Assembly: GCA_016715065.1 (NCBI GenBank)
Contig: JADKBN010000030.1
Location: 25,756-89,755 of the forward strand
DNA: 64,000 bases
From: Fibrobacterota bacterium
GTDB taxonomy: Bacteria; Fibrobacterota; Fibrobacteria; UBA5070
Reading direction: 5' to 3'
Part shown: one piece after another, positions 25,870 to 34,833 of the stretch
How positions within the stretch are numbered: position 1 is the first letter of the stretch
Layout: every line of letters starts with the position of its first letter
Made by a program: the position numbers and the translations under genes
Notes under the pieces: model-generated
Seen by the model: the letters and a program-made list of their open reading frames with translations, nothing else
The model's database searches: none
What the model was told of the DNA's origin: nothing

Positions 25870-26624
25870 TTGCAGGTCGATCAAGACGTCAGTTATGCAC
25901 ACAGACGTTCGGCCCTGCTTCAACGCCTCCTGAGGCTGTACCGTGGCTTCCACGAAGCGCCGGTGGGTGCCGTCTCAGTGGCCGAACTGGATCGACAGCA
26001 CGAGGAACGGGAAAAGGATCGAAGACCGCCGTCCGGTGATACCAAGACCGAAGGATCTTGTGGGCATGCCATCGCCGACACGGCGCAGCCCTGGCGTACC
26101 ATCGAAAAGGGACCCTCCGGTAGAGCGCCTTCAGGCCTAGCAGGTGTGCGCCTAGCTTTTTGCGCAGCTGGCTCGTTAGGCGCAAAAAGAAAATTGGCGA
26201 TGGCCGTCGCAGCTTGCGGAGGTAACGGCGCACGGAACGGTCGGAGCCGGTGTAGCCTTGGTATTCGACCAGCTCCTGCCGTATCCAGCGGGCATATGCC
26301 GTTCGGAACGATCTCCAACACGGCAGCGATCACATCAACCAGCTCGGAAAGCTGCCCACGTTGAGTGGGAGCTCGAAGGGGATCGGCAAAAACCTCGATG
26401 GCCACATGCGAATCAATTCGGGTGTCCGGCACCGCCTTGGCAAAGGGATTCTGGGTGTCCACCGATGGAAATTCCCAGGCGGACACCGGTGGATCACTTT
26501 GAGTCGTTAGCCATTGCCGACGGACCTTCGCAATGGTCTTGGTGTGGATTTGGGTTGCTTCTCGGATCCGCCGTACCGACCATCCGGCCGCCAGCATCGA
26601 TCGCAACGGCTCTGTCTTGTCCAT
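25870..26624 (-). pseudogene. IS21-family transposase (istA), degraded
   Basis: Starting at 26624 the minus strand reads MDKTEPLRSMLAAGWSVRRI, then REATQIHTKTIAKVRRQW, the N-terminal helix-turn-helix of IstA transposases. Further on, in another frame near 26260-26100, RRYLRKLRRP matches the second part of the DNA-binding region (GYTGS...VRRYVRKLR). After this the catalytic DDE region is missing; tRNA-Ala and its terminator follow. It is a truncated, frameshifted remnant without an istB neighbour. Only the identity of the N-terminal part is firm. Confidence 0.65.
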
Positions 26625-26689
26625 GCGTAGGTGATTTCCCATCCAAGGAAGGGTGCAGCCTGTACCACCCCGGACCCTTGGTCAACCGC

Positions 26690-26755
26690 CGCAGCGAATC
26701 ACTTTGAACCCAGCAAAAGTGTCCGATCCCGAATCACTTTGGGTGTCCGGCGACA
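26690..26755. mobile_element. Terminal region of an IS21-family element
   Basis: Short repeats GAATCACTTTG and GTGTCCG occur twice here, as in the multiple terminal repeats of IS21-type ends. They lie just upstream of the istA remnant start, so this is the left end of the same element; the other end was not found. Confidence 0.55.
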
Positions 26756-27006
26756 ACGGGAGGCGTTGTCTGCGGTACGTCCCGGCACGCTGCAGGACCT
26801 GGATCCTTCAGCAACGGTTCGATCTGCCGGATGCGCTACGCGTACTCAACCAGGTCCCTGTGAAGTGGTAGTTGCACAAGTCCAGGTAGCACTGCGTAGG
26901 TCAACGGTGTTCGCACGACCAAACTCGCGACCTGACCACCCGAGAAATCGACAGAGCCAGGTGGAGTCGAGCGGGTCATGGTGGTGACCCGGCCGACACA
27001 CTTCAT
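26756..27006. other. Intergenic region, no supported gene
   Basis: GC-rich, non-coding in my reading, probably more mobile-element debris. It contains the first copy of a diverged 66-bp repeat (26847-26912). Confidence 0.4.
26847..26912 (+). repeat. Diverged 66-bp repeat, copy A
   Basis: About 50 of 66 bases agree, without gaps, with 27682-27748. Both lie in non-coding DNA on each side of the lipoprotein gene at 27007. Confidence 0.5.
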
Positions 27007-27573
27007 CTAGGGGATTGGGCGAATCCTACTAAACCCTGGATCCGGTTGCAGCTCGATCACACCCGATTTTCTGCGAAAGGGTATTGGCGGGGCGAATGAC
27101 AATCTGTAGAAGGTTTGCCACTCTCCCCATGATCCCGTGGAATTGATCCGGTATGCTGTTCCTTCGATGAAGGCTGTCCCCTTGAGGTCGATGTCATTTA
27201 GGCGATCCGCCTCGGTCAACGTCGAACTGGAGCCTTGGAAGAGATTGACCACGCATCCGTTGATCTCGATCTCCACCCATTCGTCGGCTTGCCAGTTGTA
27301 GGTTTCCTTGCAGACGGATTCTGACTTGGCGAAGTACTTCGCATAGTAGGCCTTCACCACGTTGTACAAGGAGTCTCCGTTGGAGTCCACCTCATAGTAG
27401 AGGGCTGGCAGATTGCGTGATGGTCGAGGAGGCTCTTCAGCTTCAACAGGACGCGTGCCACGATCTCCTCCGCAACCCGATAGGATGAAGCCAACGAAAA
27501 GGAAGGCTATGGCTGTCACCGCATTCAAACCTCGCCCCCACAAGAGGTGGCATGTCAAAATTTGATGCGTCAT
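27007..27573 (-). CDS. Lipoprotein, function unknown
   Basis: 188 residues. Signal peptide with a lipobox FILSGC near residue 34, followed by a Pro-rich linker and a compact domain with an acidic N-terminal half (YYEVDSNGDSLYNVVKAYY) and two Cys residues that could form a disulfide. No family recognised. A start nearer the signal peptide core is possible because about 15 residues precede it. Same strand as the toxin cluster that lies upstream; a role as a surface or periplasmic immunity lipoprotein is possible but is only a guess from position. Confidence 0.6.
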   Translation of the reverse strand: MTHQILTCHLLWGRGLNAVTAIAFLFVGFILSGCGGDRGTRPVEAEEPPRPSRNLPALYYEVDSNGDSLYNVVKAYYAKYFAKSESVCKETYNWQADEWVEIEINGCVVNLFQGSSSTLTEADRLNDIDLKGTAFIEGTAYRINSTGSWGEWQTFYRLSFAPPIPFRRKSGVIELQPDPGFSRIRPIP

Positions 27574-27681
27574 TCAGCAGCCTGTTGGAAAAAGGGAAAT
27601 GAGGTGACGGCAAAACCCATGATTGATCCTGGCTTGTTGTTGTTAAGGCAGGATAGCTTCGAATTTTGATCACGCCACACC

Positions 27682-27748
27682 CAACCCGGTCTCTGTGAGA
27701 GTGCAGATGCACGAGTCCCGGTAGCCTTGCGTTGGTCACCGGTGTGTC
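27682..27748 (+). repeat. Diverged 66-bp repeat, copy B
   Basis: Partner of 26847-26912; matching blocks include GTCC-x-GGTAGC and GGTCA-x-CGGTGT. Confidence 0.5.
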
Positions 27749-27861
27749 CAAAGAACTGGCACACCCGCCAGGGAAAACGGTGGACTCCGCGCGACGGACA
27801 TATATCGCTCCCACCGGAAAAGCGCTGTGGTGGGAAAGCGACCCCTATTTTTCTACAAAGG

Positions 27862-28059
27862 ATGAGCGTCCGCAATTGGTACATCGCCTTTTGCGCCATC
27901 ATATTCTTGGCCAAGGCTTTCATTACCCCTCCGTGGTCGATTGCAACCAAAGAATGGGTCACGCAATACATTTCGCTACTTGCCGATTTCATAACAATTC
28001 TAGGCTTCCCCTATCTTCTGATGACCCTCATCAAGGAAAGGCCGGCCAAAAAGGAATAG
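27862..28059 (+). CDS. Small membrane protein
   Basis: 65 residues from ATG 27862, preceded by AAAGG. Two hydrophobic segments (YIAFCAIIFLAKAFI and ISLLADFITILGFPYLLM) and a basic C-terminal tail (KERPAKKE) indicate a two-span inner-membrane protein. No family recognised. It is the only plus-strand gene in this stretch. A hairpin follows. The call rests on the hydrophobic pattern and ribosome site, so it could also be a fragment. Confidence 0.45.
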   Translation: MSVRNWYIAFCAIIFLAKAFITPPWSIATKEWVTQYISLLADFITILGFPYLLMTLIKERPAKKE

Positions 28060-28086
28060 TGGAAATCTCCACAACCAGAGAACAAA

Positions 28087-28126
28087 CGCCCCCAAAAAGC
28101 GCCTTCAAGAGCGGCTATTGGGGGCG
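28087..28126 (-). terminator. Terminator-like hairpin between convergent small genes
   Basis: CGCCCCCAA and TTGGGGGCG form a 9-bp stem; read on the minus strand it is followed by TTTGTT. Placed to end the membrane-protein gene at 28162 and perhaps the plus-strand gene as well. Confidence 0.55.
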
Positions 28127-28161
28127 CATACCGCCGAACCGCTTGCCGGAGACGAGACATC

Positions 28162-28653
28162 CTATTCATTGCTTTGCGAAACAATGACGCCCCATGTTGC
28201 CAACAATTGCCATGCAATAATTGGGACAACAAAAGCAATTTCCATTTCAAAATACGGAAGCTGTTGGACAAAAAAGCCGACAAGAGCGCCCATCATAGGT
28301 ATTAAAATCAATGAAATTGACCGCGAACTCAAACCCAAAGAAACTTGAAGAAACACATACAATGAGATCGCATTTATGATTGGCAGCAGCGCCCAGTCTG
28401 CAATTCCAATCTTCTGCAAGCCCCCGGAGAACATCAGCATTGCAGGCATTCCCAATACAGACAAAGCGAAGCAAATCCACTTTCTTTGCTTAACAAGAAA
28501 AGCCATATGCAAGCCAAGAAGCAGCCCGGGTATTAGCAATGAGGCCATAAAGAAGGCAGATCCAAAAATGCGTTTCCCACCGACCACTAAAGATGCTGTC
28601 ACAATGGAAACAGCCAGCGATAACAGAGCATTACGAGCAATGTTACTCATCAC
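28162..28653 (-). CDS. Integral membrane protein, function unknown
   Basis: 163 residues, almost wholly hydrophobic with four or five predicted spans (for example LLSLAVSIVTASLVVG, LLIPGLLLGLHMAFLV, ISLYVFLQVSL, MEIAFVVPIIAWQLLA). No motif recognised. The coding sequence is distinctly AT-rich compared with the core genes, like the toxin and immunity genes upstream, which suggests recent arrival. Being downstream of a toxin module on the same strand, it might be an orphan membrane immunity protein; nothing in the sequence proves this. Confidence 0.6.
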   Translation of the reverse strand: MMSNIARNALLSLAVSIVTASLVVGGKRIFGSAFFMASLLIPGLLLGLHMAFLVKQRKWICFALSVLGMPAMLMFSGGLQKIGIADWALLPIINAISLYVFLQVSLGLSSRSISLILIPMMGALVGFFVQQLPYFEMEIAFVVPIIAWQLLATWGVIVSQSNE

Positions 28654-28714
28654 CCCTCTTTTCTTGACTGAAATCCAAAGACTTTTGCCAACGGCCTCAG
28701 GCTAGAGGATTTCG

Positions 28715-29194
28715 TCAAATCTTATTGAATCGAAACCACTGAGAGGGACCCACCAGAAGTTCGAATGAGGTTCCGGGCACGACCCAGCGGAATAACGAGG
28801 GCTCACCAAAGAATGCGATCTCATCTTGAGTCAACTTGGAGAGAGGAGCGCAACCCGTTCCTGTGTACGCGAAATTCACTCCGACCCCTTTGACCAGATT
28901 GATTTCCAAGCCGACCATTCCTTCCTCCGTGACCAGCCGGGCAGTTCCTGTATCCTGTTCAGTCACGCAAGCCCCCATCTCACGCTTGTAGATGACTTGG
29001 CTATCAGGCCCGAAGGTCATGGTCTGGTATTCTCCCTTAACCATCTCGGCGGACTTGTAAGCACCCTGGAGAGTCCCAGCAGTGTTTGTGGAGCCTGGAT
29101 TTGCGGTGGGCGCCGTGGTGGAACCACCAGACGACTTGTCGTCGCAGGCAACGAGGCCAACCAATAGGGCAGAGAGAGCGATGAATTTGCGCAT
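28715..29194 (-). CDS. Small lipoprotein, function unknown
   Basis: About 159 residues. Clean lipoprotein signal peptide MRKFIALSALLVGLVAC, then a Ser/Thr/Gly linker (SSGGSTTAPTANPGSTNT) and a small beta-rich domain with two Cys residues. The chosen ATG 29194 starts at the signal peptide and has a purine-rich ribosome site; the longer frame upstream to 29383 is unlikely. It follows the toxin-immunity pair on the same strand. Confidence 0.7.
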   Translation of the reverse strand: MRKFIALSALLVGLVACDDKSSGGSTTAPTANPGSTNTAGTLQGAYKSAEMVKGEYQTMTFGPDSQVIYKREMGACVTEQDTGTARLVTEEGMVGLEINLVKGVGVNFAYTGTGCAPLSKLTQDEIAFFGEPSLFRWVVPGTSFELLVGPSQWFRFNKI

Positions 29195-29285
29195 GAAGGA
29201 GTTCCTTCGAAGGATGGAGCGGAGACGAAGAGTAAATATGAATGCTTCAGAGCTCAACCTTGACACAAAGCCACATTGAAATTCT

Positions 29286-29852
29286 TCATCGCTTCTTTGT
29301 CGGGGGCTCCGGAGGAATTGGAATTTTCCAATCCACAGATAGCTGCAACCACTGGAGCGCAGATTTTCCCAATTCCTCATCACTCTCAGGAAGGACCGTC
29401 TTGAATTCGCGAGAGATATTTGTTTCTACTTTCAGCTTCTCCAATAGCCGCTGCTCAGTGAAAGTTATATTTGGATAAATTTCACCAATTGCCTCAGGAT
29501 CATCCGTATAGGTGTGCAACGAAATTGTTGGATACGTATTCGGCGTCTTCTTGAACGCAACGTCCGTATTTAGATACTTTCCATTCTCCTTATAGAAACT
29601 CCTATATTCTTCACAGGGAATAGTTCGCGGACGAAGGCTAAGAAAATGCCTTACAGCCTGCCCAAATTCGAGGGCATTCACACCCTTATCATTGAAGAGA
29701 TACTGCTCTGGGTCAGTTTGATCTGGCATCCACATCTCCGGAAAGCTACACCATCGCATCAGGACAATTTTGCTCCCGTATTTCCGAATTTCAATTGACG
29801 CTTTCCAACCGGATCTGCGCCTATCAAACAATGCAACATCAGAGATATTCAA
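29286..29852 (-). CDS. Candidate immunity protein of the upstream toxin
   Basis: 188 residues, cytoplasmic (no signal peptide), acidic and soluble; no family recognised. Its start overlaps the last 14 bp of the toxin gene, the tight coupling normally seen between a polymorphic toxin and its cognate immunity protein. The toxin's C-terminal nuclease domain would be lethal in the producing cell, so a neutralising partner made at the same time is expected. Codon composition is as AT-rich as that of the toxin C-terminus, so the two probably move as one cassette. Function is inferred from position only. Confidence 0.6.
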   Translation of the reverse strand: MNISDVALFDRRRSGWKASIEIRKYGSKIVLMRWCSFPEMWMPDQTDPEQYLFNDKGVNALEFGQAVRHFLSLRPRTIPCEEYRSFYKENGKYLNTDVAFKKTPNTYPTISLHTYTDDPEAIGEIYPNITFTEQRLLEKLKVETNISREFKTVLPESDEELGKSALQWLQLSVDWKIPIPPEPPTKKR

Positions 29853-32800
29853 CTACGACCTCCACGGGATTATTCTTCCTTATTTTTGCGTTAATAATGA
29901 CAGTTCTGAGGATGTCTTTTTTGGTATCATCAAGTGCGTCTTTTTCAAGGACAAGTAATAACTTCCTGGATTTGACTTCCGTCGGCAATATCCTTCTCAC
30001 GCCAGCCCAAGGCTTGTATCCATTCCAATCAGACATTTTTTTTACAAATCCGTTCAATCTCGCCTGGAATCGCTCTGGTCGATAGCCAAGTACATCCATG
30101 GATTTGATGGACGCGGCAAGCCCAGTAACCTTATCAAAGTGATCAATCACAGGATAATTCCCTGGAGCCTCCCCTATAATACGAGCCTTTTGCCCACCAA
30201 ATATGGACCATGGCATTTCCTCAATTAATCGACCTCTGCGAGTTGAGGCTTGGAGCACAGTCTCACCTTCGGCTATTTTGAAAACGGAAGTTACGGCTCG
30301 ACTTGCATTATGGGACGGCAACGCGTCCAACCCTTTTTGGGTTTTTTCCACGACCTCGGCAAGTAATTCTTCTGCGTGGCTGGCAGCTTTTGCAGCATGA
30401 TAGACTTCATCCGCCGATTCTGCCGCTCTTCCAACATCCTTGAGCGCTCGAAATGATGGCACAACTGGCAGAGCTGCTAATCCAACTTGGGAATAGCCCC
30501 AGGCGCCACTAATTTTACCAGATTGGACATCACCGGTGGTTCTTCCAACGTCATATAGGTCGCCAAAACCAGGCACCAATGTGAGCCCAATATCAGCAAC
30601 AGAATGAATAGCATTTGCTATACTCTGACGATTTTGCTGATAAAACTGCGGCTCAAAACAGTCCATCCCCCCCGCAAGGGTCGAGTAACAAAGCACACTT
30701 GGATTTACGACGCCAATCGGATTATCTGGCGAATTTCGATCATTCCAAGCTTGAAGTTTTCTTGAAATTTCCTTTATCTCAGCGGGATCTGTGATCCCAA
30801 ATCCCATATCCGCTAATGACTGAGGATTCGACCAATCAACATCATTTAGCAACTTCCCCGCTTGGTTTGCGTTTATTCTATCGCGAATCACCCCAAGCTT
30901 TTTGGCATTCCCTTGATTAAGCGAAAGAATAAAACCATGTGATAGCGATTCAAGACCGCCCATGGGCAGAGTAGTACTAAATAATGGACGAGCATCGGCG
31001 AGAAGTACAGCGAGCTCCCCTTTTTCAGACCCCTCTGATACGGTAATCCCATTCGCCTGAAAATAGACTCTTCCTAATAGCCAGTCATTTAAATCAAGTA
31101 CCTGAACATAATGATGGTATTTGCGTTCGACAAATGCTGCCGCTGCATCAGCAAATCGCCCCCAAGTTTCTCGATCAGCATCACCAGTTCTTCCGGAGAT
31201 TAGAATTGTCGAGACAAAAGGTGAAACATAATAGGAAAGCGGAACAATCTGATCTGGGCCGGAAGCTCCAGACTGCTTTGAAATTTCCAATGTCCTATGA
31301 TGTAGTACGGCCGGATCGAATTCTGCCGCATCAGAATTCGGCGTTAGATGAATTGTACCCGGACGTGCTCCAGCCTCAACATCGAGAAAAGTTTCATCAG
31401 CCGCAATCTCATCTAGACCAAATTCGTCAACTTTAATAGATCCCGCTTCAATCTGCGGAGGACCTGGAACGCCAATCCCAGATTTTGGCATTCTCAACAT
31501 TTGAGGATTTCGCGCAGCGAAAACAGGGGTCACTTTCGGAGTGCTCCACCCCACTACCTCAGGCAACGCAATATTTGGAGACAATCCTTGAAGCTGTTGA
31601 TAACCAATTTTTATTTTCGGGAAATTTAGGAGATCACGAGAATCAAGAAATCCTGAGTACCTACCAACCTCTGATAGAATCGTTCGTGTCCGGCGAAAGA
31701 TCTTCAAATCCCAGGTTTCCCTGGAAGGAATTGTGTTATCCTCAAGCCTCAAGCCATCATCAAACCATTCGTCATTCTCAGCGTTTCTTACCCAAAGACC
31801 TCGCTGTATGATATTATCGAGGACTTTTTCTGAAAGAGGGGCAACAATTGGAGTTTCTCTTCCGGGCACCGGAAATTCATCACAATCAATACACCTACAA
31901 TCCTCAATTGGTGAAAGCTTGCCATCTTCCGACAGGGAGAAGAAGCCAACATTCCCTCTCCATGCCAAATAAAACCCTGTTGCGAGATTCTTCCCTGTTG
32001 ACTGAAAATTATAGTCTTGGATTTCTACTTTCGAATATCCCTGTGAAAATGCCTCGCCTTCCGCAGTTGAGGGGAACCGAAACGAAGAAGCCGGGTAATA
32101 CCCGCGATTTGGGTACCACTTTACAATTTGGGATACGTACTCTGGGTTCGTTAGGACATCAGGATGTAACGGCAAATATTGCTTAACAAACTTATTAAGC
32201 TCCCGTCCCCCATCGAATCCTTTCCCTTCAAGCCAAACGCTCGCGGTCAGAACCGCAAATTGTTGATCAGTTAATTCCTGACCAGCAGTCTCCAATGCCC
32301 CGGACACCAAATCATTAACCCAAGAGGTACGAACAGGTGTGGAACGAAGAGTTTTTATTTCCCCAGTCTCTAAGTTTGTTACCATAAGGACCAGATTATT
32401 TACGACTTCATTCGTGGTGGAGTAAACCCATTGCGGATTTGATCCTCCTGAATAGGCTGATCCGGAGCCTAACTTATAGCCTTGTAGATATTCTTTGAGA
32501 AACTCTTGGGGAGACGTAAAGTCAACGTCAATTGTTCTCGATCCACCATCCGAATTAATCGTTAACTTGTACGAGTTAAGCTCCGGAGCGAAGCCCTCAA
32601 CACGAATAGTGGTGATCTTCCGATCATTCCCACTCGTTACTGATTCTAACTTTGCTTCATCAGCGGGCAATGACAAAATCGAAAAGTCATTGCTGTACCA
32701 AGGCATCCAACCCGCTTTTCTGATCTCGACCGGATTATTTTCATCACATGCGATCGCTGAAGCATAAATTCTATATGCCCTTCCCTTCGGAAGAATGATG

Positions 32801-33198
32801 CCGCTTTCCACACCTTCTGCGTAACTGGATGAAATTCCAACTGAAGACGAGACATAAATCCTTGATTCGCCAATATCGGATAAATGCCCTTTTGTGGTAG
32901 AAAATTCCGCCGCCCCTTCATCCGGCGCAAAGTACAGGATCAGTTTATTTCCGGCTTTGCCATTCTCGGGAAGATCGGTTGTTGTACGCCACTGCACAGT
33001 GACTTCTCGTTCATTTTTGCCAGCGGGAACTTCACTGACCTTTATGATTTTAACAGGAAAAAAGTGGCTTGCAGAAATAGCCTCTAATTGCTCATTTCCA
33101 GTACACTTTCGGGCACTGATACTTTGAGGCAATGAGCTTATGATCGCTAAGAAAATAAATATCTGGTTCATAATTTTTGCCTGAAATCGACTCCCCAT
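29839..33198 (-). CDS. Secreted polymorphic toxin with CdiA-like nuclease C-terminus
   Basis: 1,119 residues. N-terminal signal peptide (MNQIFIFLAIISSLPQSISA, starting 9 codons in). A beta-sandwich region follows, then a long unassigned part with a Cys pair CRCIDC. Near residues 880-960 is a pretoxin-like helical stretch (LVPGFGDLYDVGRTTGDVQSG, then VGLAALPVVPSFRALKDVGR) as found before many toxin tips. The last 110 residues contain NYPVIDHFDKVTGLAASIKSMDV, resembling the IDKF...ATSIKSID core of CdiA-type PD-(D/E)XK-like tRNase/DNase tips. Secretion by Sec and delivery by the co-encoded surface proteins is inferred. ATG 33198 follows GGGGAG; ATG 33171 is an alternative. Overlaps the immunity gene. 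Confidence 0.7.
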   Translation of the reverse strand: MGSRFQAKIMNQIFIFLAIISSLPQSISARKCTGNEQLEAISASHFFPVKIIKVSEVPAGKNEREVTVQWRTTTDLPENGKAGNKLILYFAPDEGAAEFSTTKGHLSDIGESRIYVSSSVGISSSYAEGVESGIILPKGRAYRIYASAIACDENNPVEIRKAGWMPWYSNDFSILSLPADEAKLESVTSGNDRKITTIRVEGFAPELNSYKLTINSDGGSRTIDVDFTSPQEFLKEYLQGYKLGSGSAYSGGSNPQWVYSTTNEVVNNLVLMVTNLETGEIKTLRSTPVRTSWVNDLVSGALETAGQELTDQQFAVLTASVWLEGKGFDGGRELNKFVKQYLPLHPDVLTNPEYVSQIVKWYPNRGYYPASSFRFPSTAEGEAFSQGYSKVEIQDYNFQSTGKNLATGFYLAWRGNVGFFSLSEDGKLSPIEDCRCIDCDEFPVPGRETPIVAPLSEKVLDNIIQRGLWVRNAENDEWFDDGLRLEDNTIPSRETWDLKIFRRTRTILSEVGRYSGFLDSRDLLNFPKIKIGYQQLQGLSPNIALPEVVGWSTPKVTPVFAARNPQMLRMPKSGIGVPGPPQIEAGSIKVDEFGLDEIAADETFLDVEAGARPGTIHLTPNSDAAEFDPAVLHHRTLEISKQSGASGPDQIVPLSYYVSPFVSTILISGRTGDADRETWGRFADAAAAFVERKYHHYVQVLDLNDWLLGRVYFQANGITVSEGSEKGELAVLLADARPLFSTTLPMGGLESLSHGFILSLNQGNAKKLGVIRDRINANQAGKLLNDVDWSNPQSLADMGFGITDPAEIKEISRKLQAWNDRNSPDNPIGVVNPSVLCYSTLAGGMDCFEPQFYQQNRQSIANAIHSVADIGLTLVPGFGDLYDVGRTTGDVQSGKISGAWGYSQVGLAALPVVPSFRALKDVGRAAESADEVYHAAKAASHAEELLAEVVEKTQKGLDALPSHNASRAVTSVFKIAEGETVLQASTRRGRLIEEMPWSIFGGQKARIIGEAPGNYPVIDHFDKVTGLAASIKSMDVLGYRPERFQARLNGFVKKMSDWNGYKPWAGVRRILPTEVKSRKLLLVLEKDALDDTKKDILRTVIINAKIRKNNPVEVVVEYL

Positions 33199-33199
33199 C

Positions 33200-34756
33200 T
33201 CACTCCCCCATCTTCACGGAACGCGTCCAACCGGTGGCTGGCGAACCTTCCAAAACAATCCCACGCGTTCCGGCACTCACCGGTCGCCCCCGCAGATCCA
33301 CACGATATTGCGGCCCTGCCAGTGGCGAGGGCGACGTTTTGTGGCGGATCCCGACTGCATCCTTGGTCACTTCCATTTCCACACTTGTATATGAAGTTCC
33401 ATATGGCGCTTGCATAATGCCAGTTAGCCAAGCTGTGTCACCATCTTGTTTCCCGACGACAATTGGGCTCGATTCCGGATGAATTCCATCTGCTTTCAAG
33501 GATGGGAATCGCAAAAATGCCGCAGAGGAATATGACGGTGACCATGTGTATAATAGGTTGTACCCATCCTTAAGTTGATCTGGGTGGAGTTTTAGAATCT
33601 GCACACCATGTCCTTGTGCACCTCCTGCTCCTAAACCGATTTCCCGAATAAGCGGAAACTGTTGTATCGGCAACTGCACTTTTAGGGAGCCATTCTCATT
33701 TAAAATGTTTGGAGCATTCGCAACCAATTCCAAAACCGACTTCACATAGAGTTTCGAGAACGGGACTGGATTAATTTTGAGAGTATCAAATGCATCCCTG
33801 AGCCAAAAATCTTCGCTCGTTTTAAACAATCTTTGGTGAACATTCCACAAATCCTTCAGTACTCCCTCACCCAACGCACCCACCAAAGCCGTCACAAACG
33901 GGAAATTCTCGTAAGGTCCATTCCCATCCGTCTCGAAAGCGGAAACTTTAATGTTCTTCAAGTATCCGGGATAATACTGCCAGTGGTGTTTCACCGCGGG
34001 GTAGCAGCGAGTGGCAAACCACACCGCCGACATTTCGTGGAAACCGTAGAGGTACACCGCATCGTACCGGTGCTGCAAGTTGTGGTAGAACTCATGCGAG
34101 ATCGCCACCTTCCAGCCTTTCACCGGATCCTTGGAGTAATCGATCAACACACTGTCCGTTCCGTTTGTGTTGACCGGATCCACTTTAACCTGGATCGAAC
34201 GATTGTTGTCGCTATCCACAAAATCGTTTTCGATCAACAGGCTCTGCCGATTGGCTCCCGTCTTATCAGAGGTTGGCTTGTCTGCATACCCCATGTAAAA
34301 CTTGCCACCCCAAGATGGGACCATGGTCACAATGTCGGCCACCTCGATCGGGAACTTTCCCGCAGGCACCAACACCTTGTACCCAATCGTCGTGTCATAA
34401 GGCTTTGGCTGTAGATACCCCAACGTATCCACCCCCAAGCGCCACACCCGTTCTGCAATGGCGCCAATCGAGTCGATATTGTCGGGGTGTCCGTTCCCAT
34501 CCTTATTCGTCCCGCTGCCCGCCACCGCATGGGCGCCTTCGGTCTGGTAGAAGATGGCAAAGTGCGCCGTTTCCAGCATATGAGTAGCAGGCTCTGCCGC
34601 ACGCCGAGCTGCCAACGGCGAGCCTGACACCACACTTGACCCGCGCCAATTCGGCTCTTTTTCAGCGTGGCTGGGGCAACCAATGACATCGGCGCTCGCA
34701 GCAGTCGCTAGCCCCAGCATGGCACAGACAAACAAAAGTTGGCGTGGATTGGTCAT
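33200..34756 (-). CDS. Secreted metalloprotease-like protein (HEFYH) with sorting-like C-terminus
   Basis: About 518 residues. Signal peptide MTNPRQLLFVCAMLGLATAASA; this start (34756) has GGGAAGGAA eight bases upstream, better than the in-frame ATG 34837 that overlaps the giant gene. HEFYH at about residues 221-225 followed by NLQHRYD and, about 20 residues on, HEMSAVWFAT form a gluzincin-like zinc site, resembling MXAN_6640-type putative proteases (HEFFHxxQxxYD...ExxAxW). The region ahead (TAHFAIFYQTEG...DGNGHPDNID) fits too. The C-terminal YRVDLRGRPVSAGTRGIVL...GWTRSVKM is like a type IX-secretion or Fibrobacter-type sorting domain. It might cut or mature the giant protein or the toxin. 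Operon member between them. Confidence 0.7.
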   Translation of the reverse strand: MTNPRQLLFVCAMLGLATAASADVIGCPSHAEKEPNWRGSSVVSGSPLAARRAAEPATHMLETAHFAIFYQTEGAHAVAGSGTNKDGNGHPDNIDSIGAIAERVWRLGVDTLGYLQPKPYDTTIGYKVLVPAGKFPIEVADIVTMVPSWGGKFYMGYADKPTSDKTGANRQSLLIENDFVDSDNNRSIQVKVDPVNTNGTDSVLIDYSKDPVKGWKVAISHEFYHNLQHRYDAVYLYGFHEMSAVWFATRCYPAVKHHWQYYPGYLKNIKVSAFETDGNGPYENFPFVTALVGALGEGVLKDLWNVHQRLFKTSEDFWLRDAFDTLKINPVPFSKLYVKSVLELVANAPNILNENGSLKVQLPIQQFPLIREIGLGAGGAQGHGVQILKLHPDQLKDGYNLLYTWSPSYSSAAFLRFPSLKADGIHPESSPIVVGKQDGDTAWLTGIMQAPYGTSYTSVEMEVTKDAVGIRHKTSPSPLAGPQYRVDLRGRPVSAGTRGIVLEGSPATGWTRSVKMGE

Positions 34757-34833
34757 CGGTAAGTTCCTTCCCAAGGTCCGTATTCCCGAGCGGCGAGTCT
34801 GGGTTTCAAGGTAGGTCTGGTTTCGGTTCCCGG

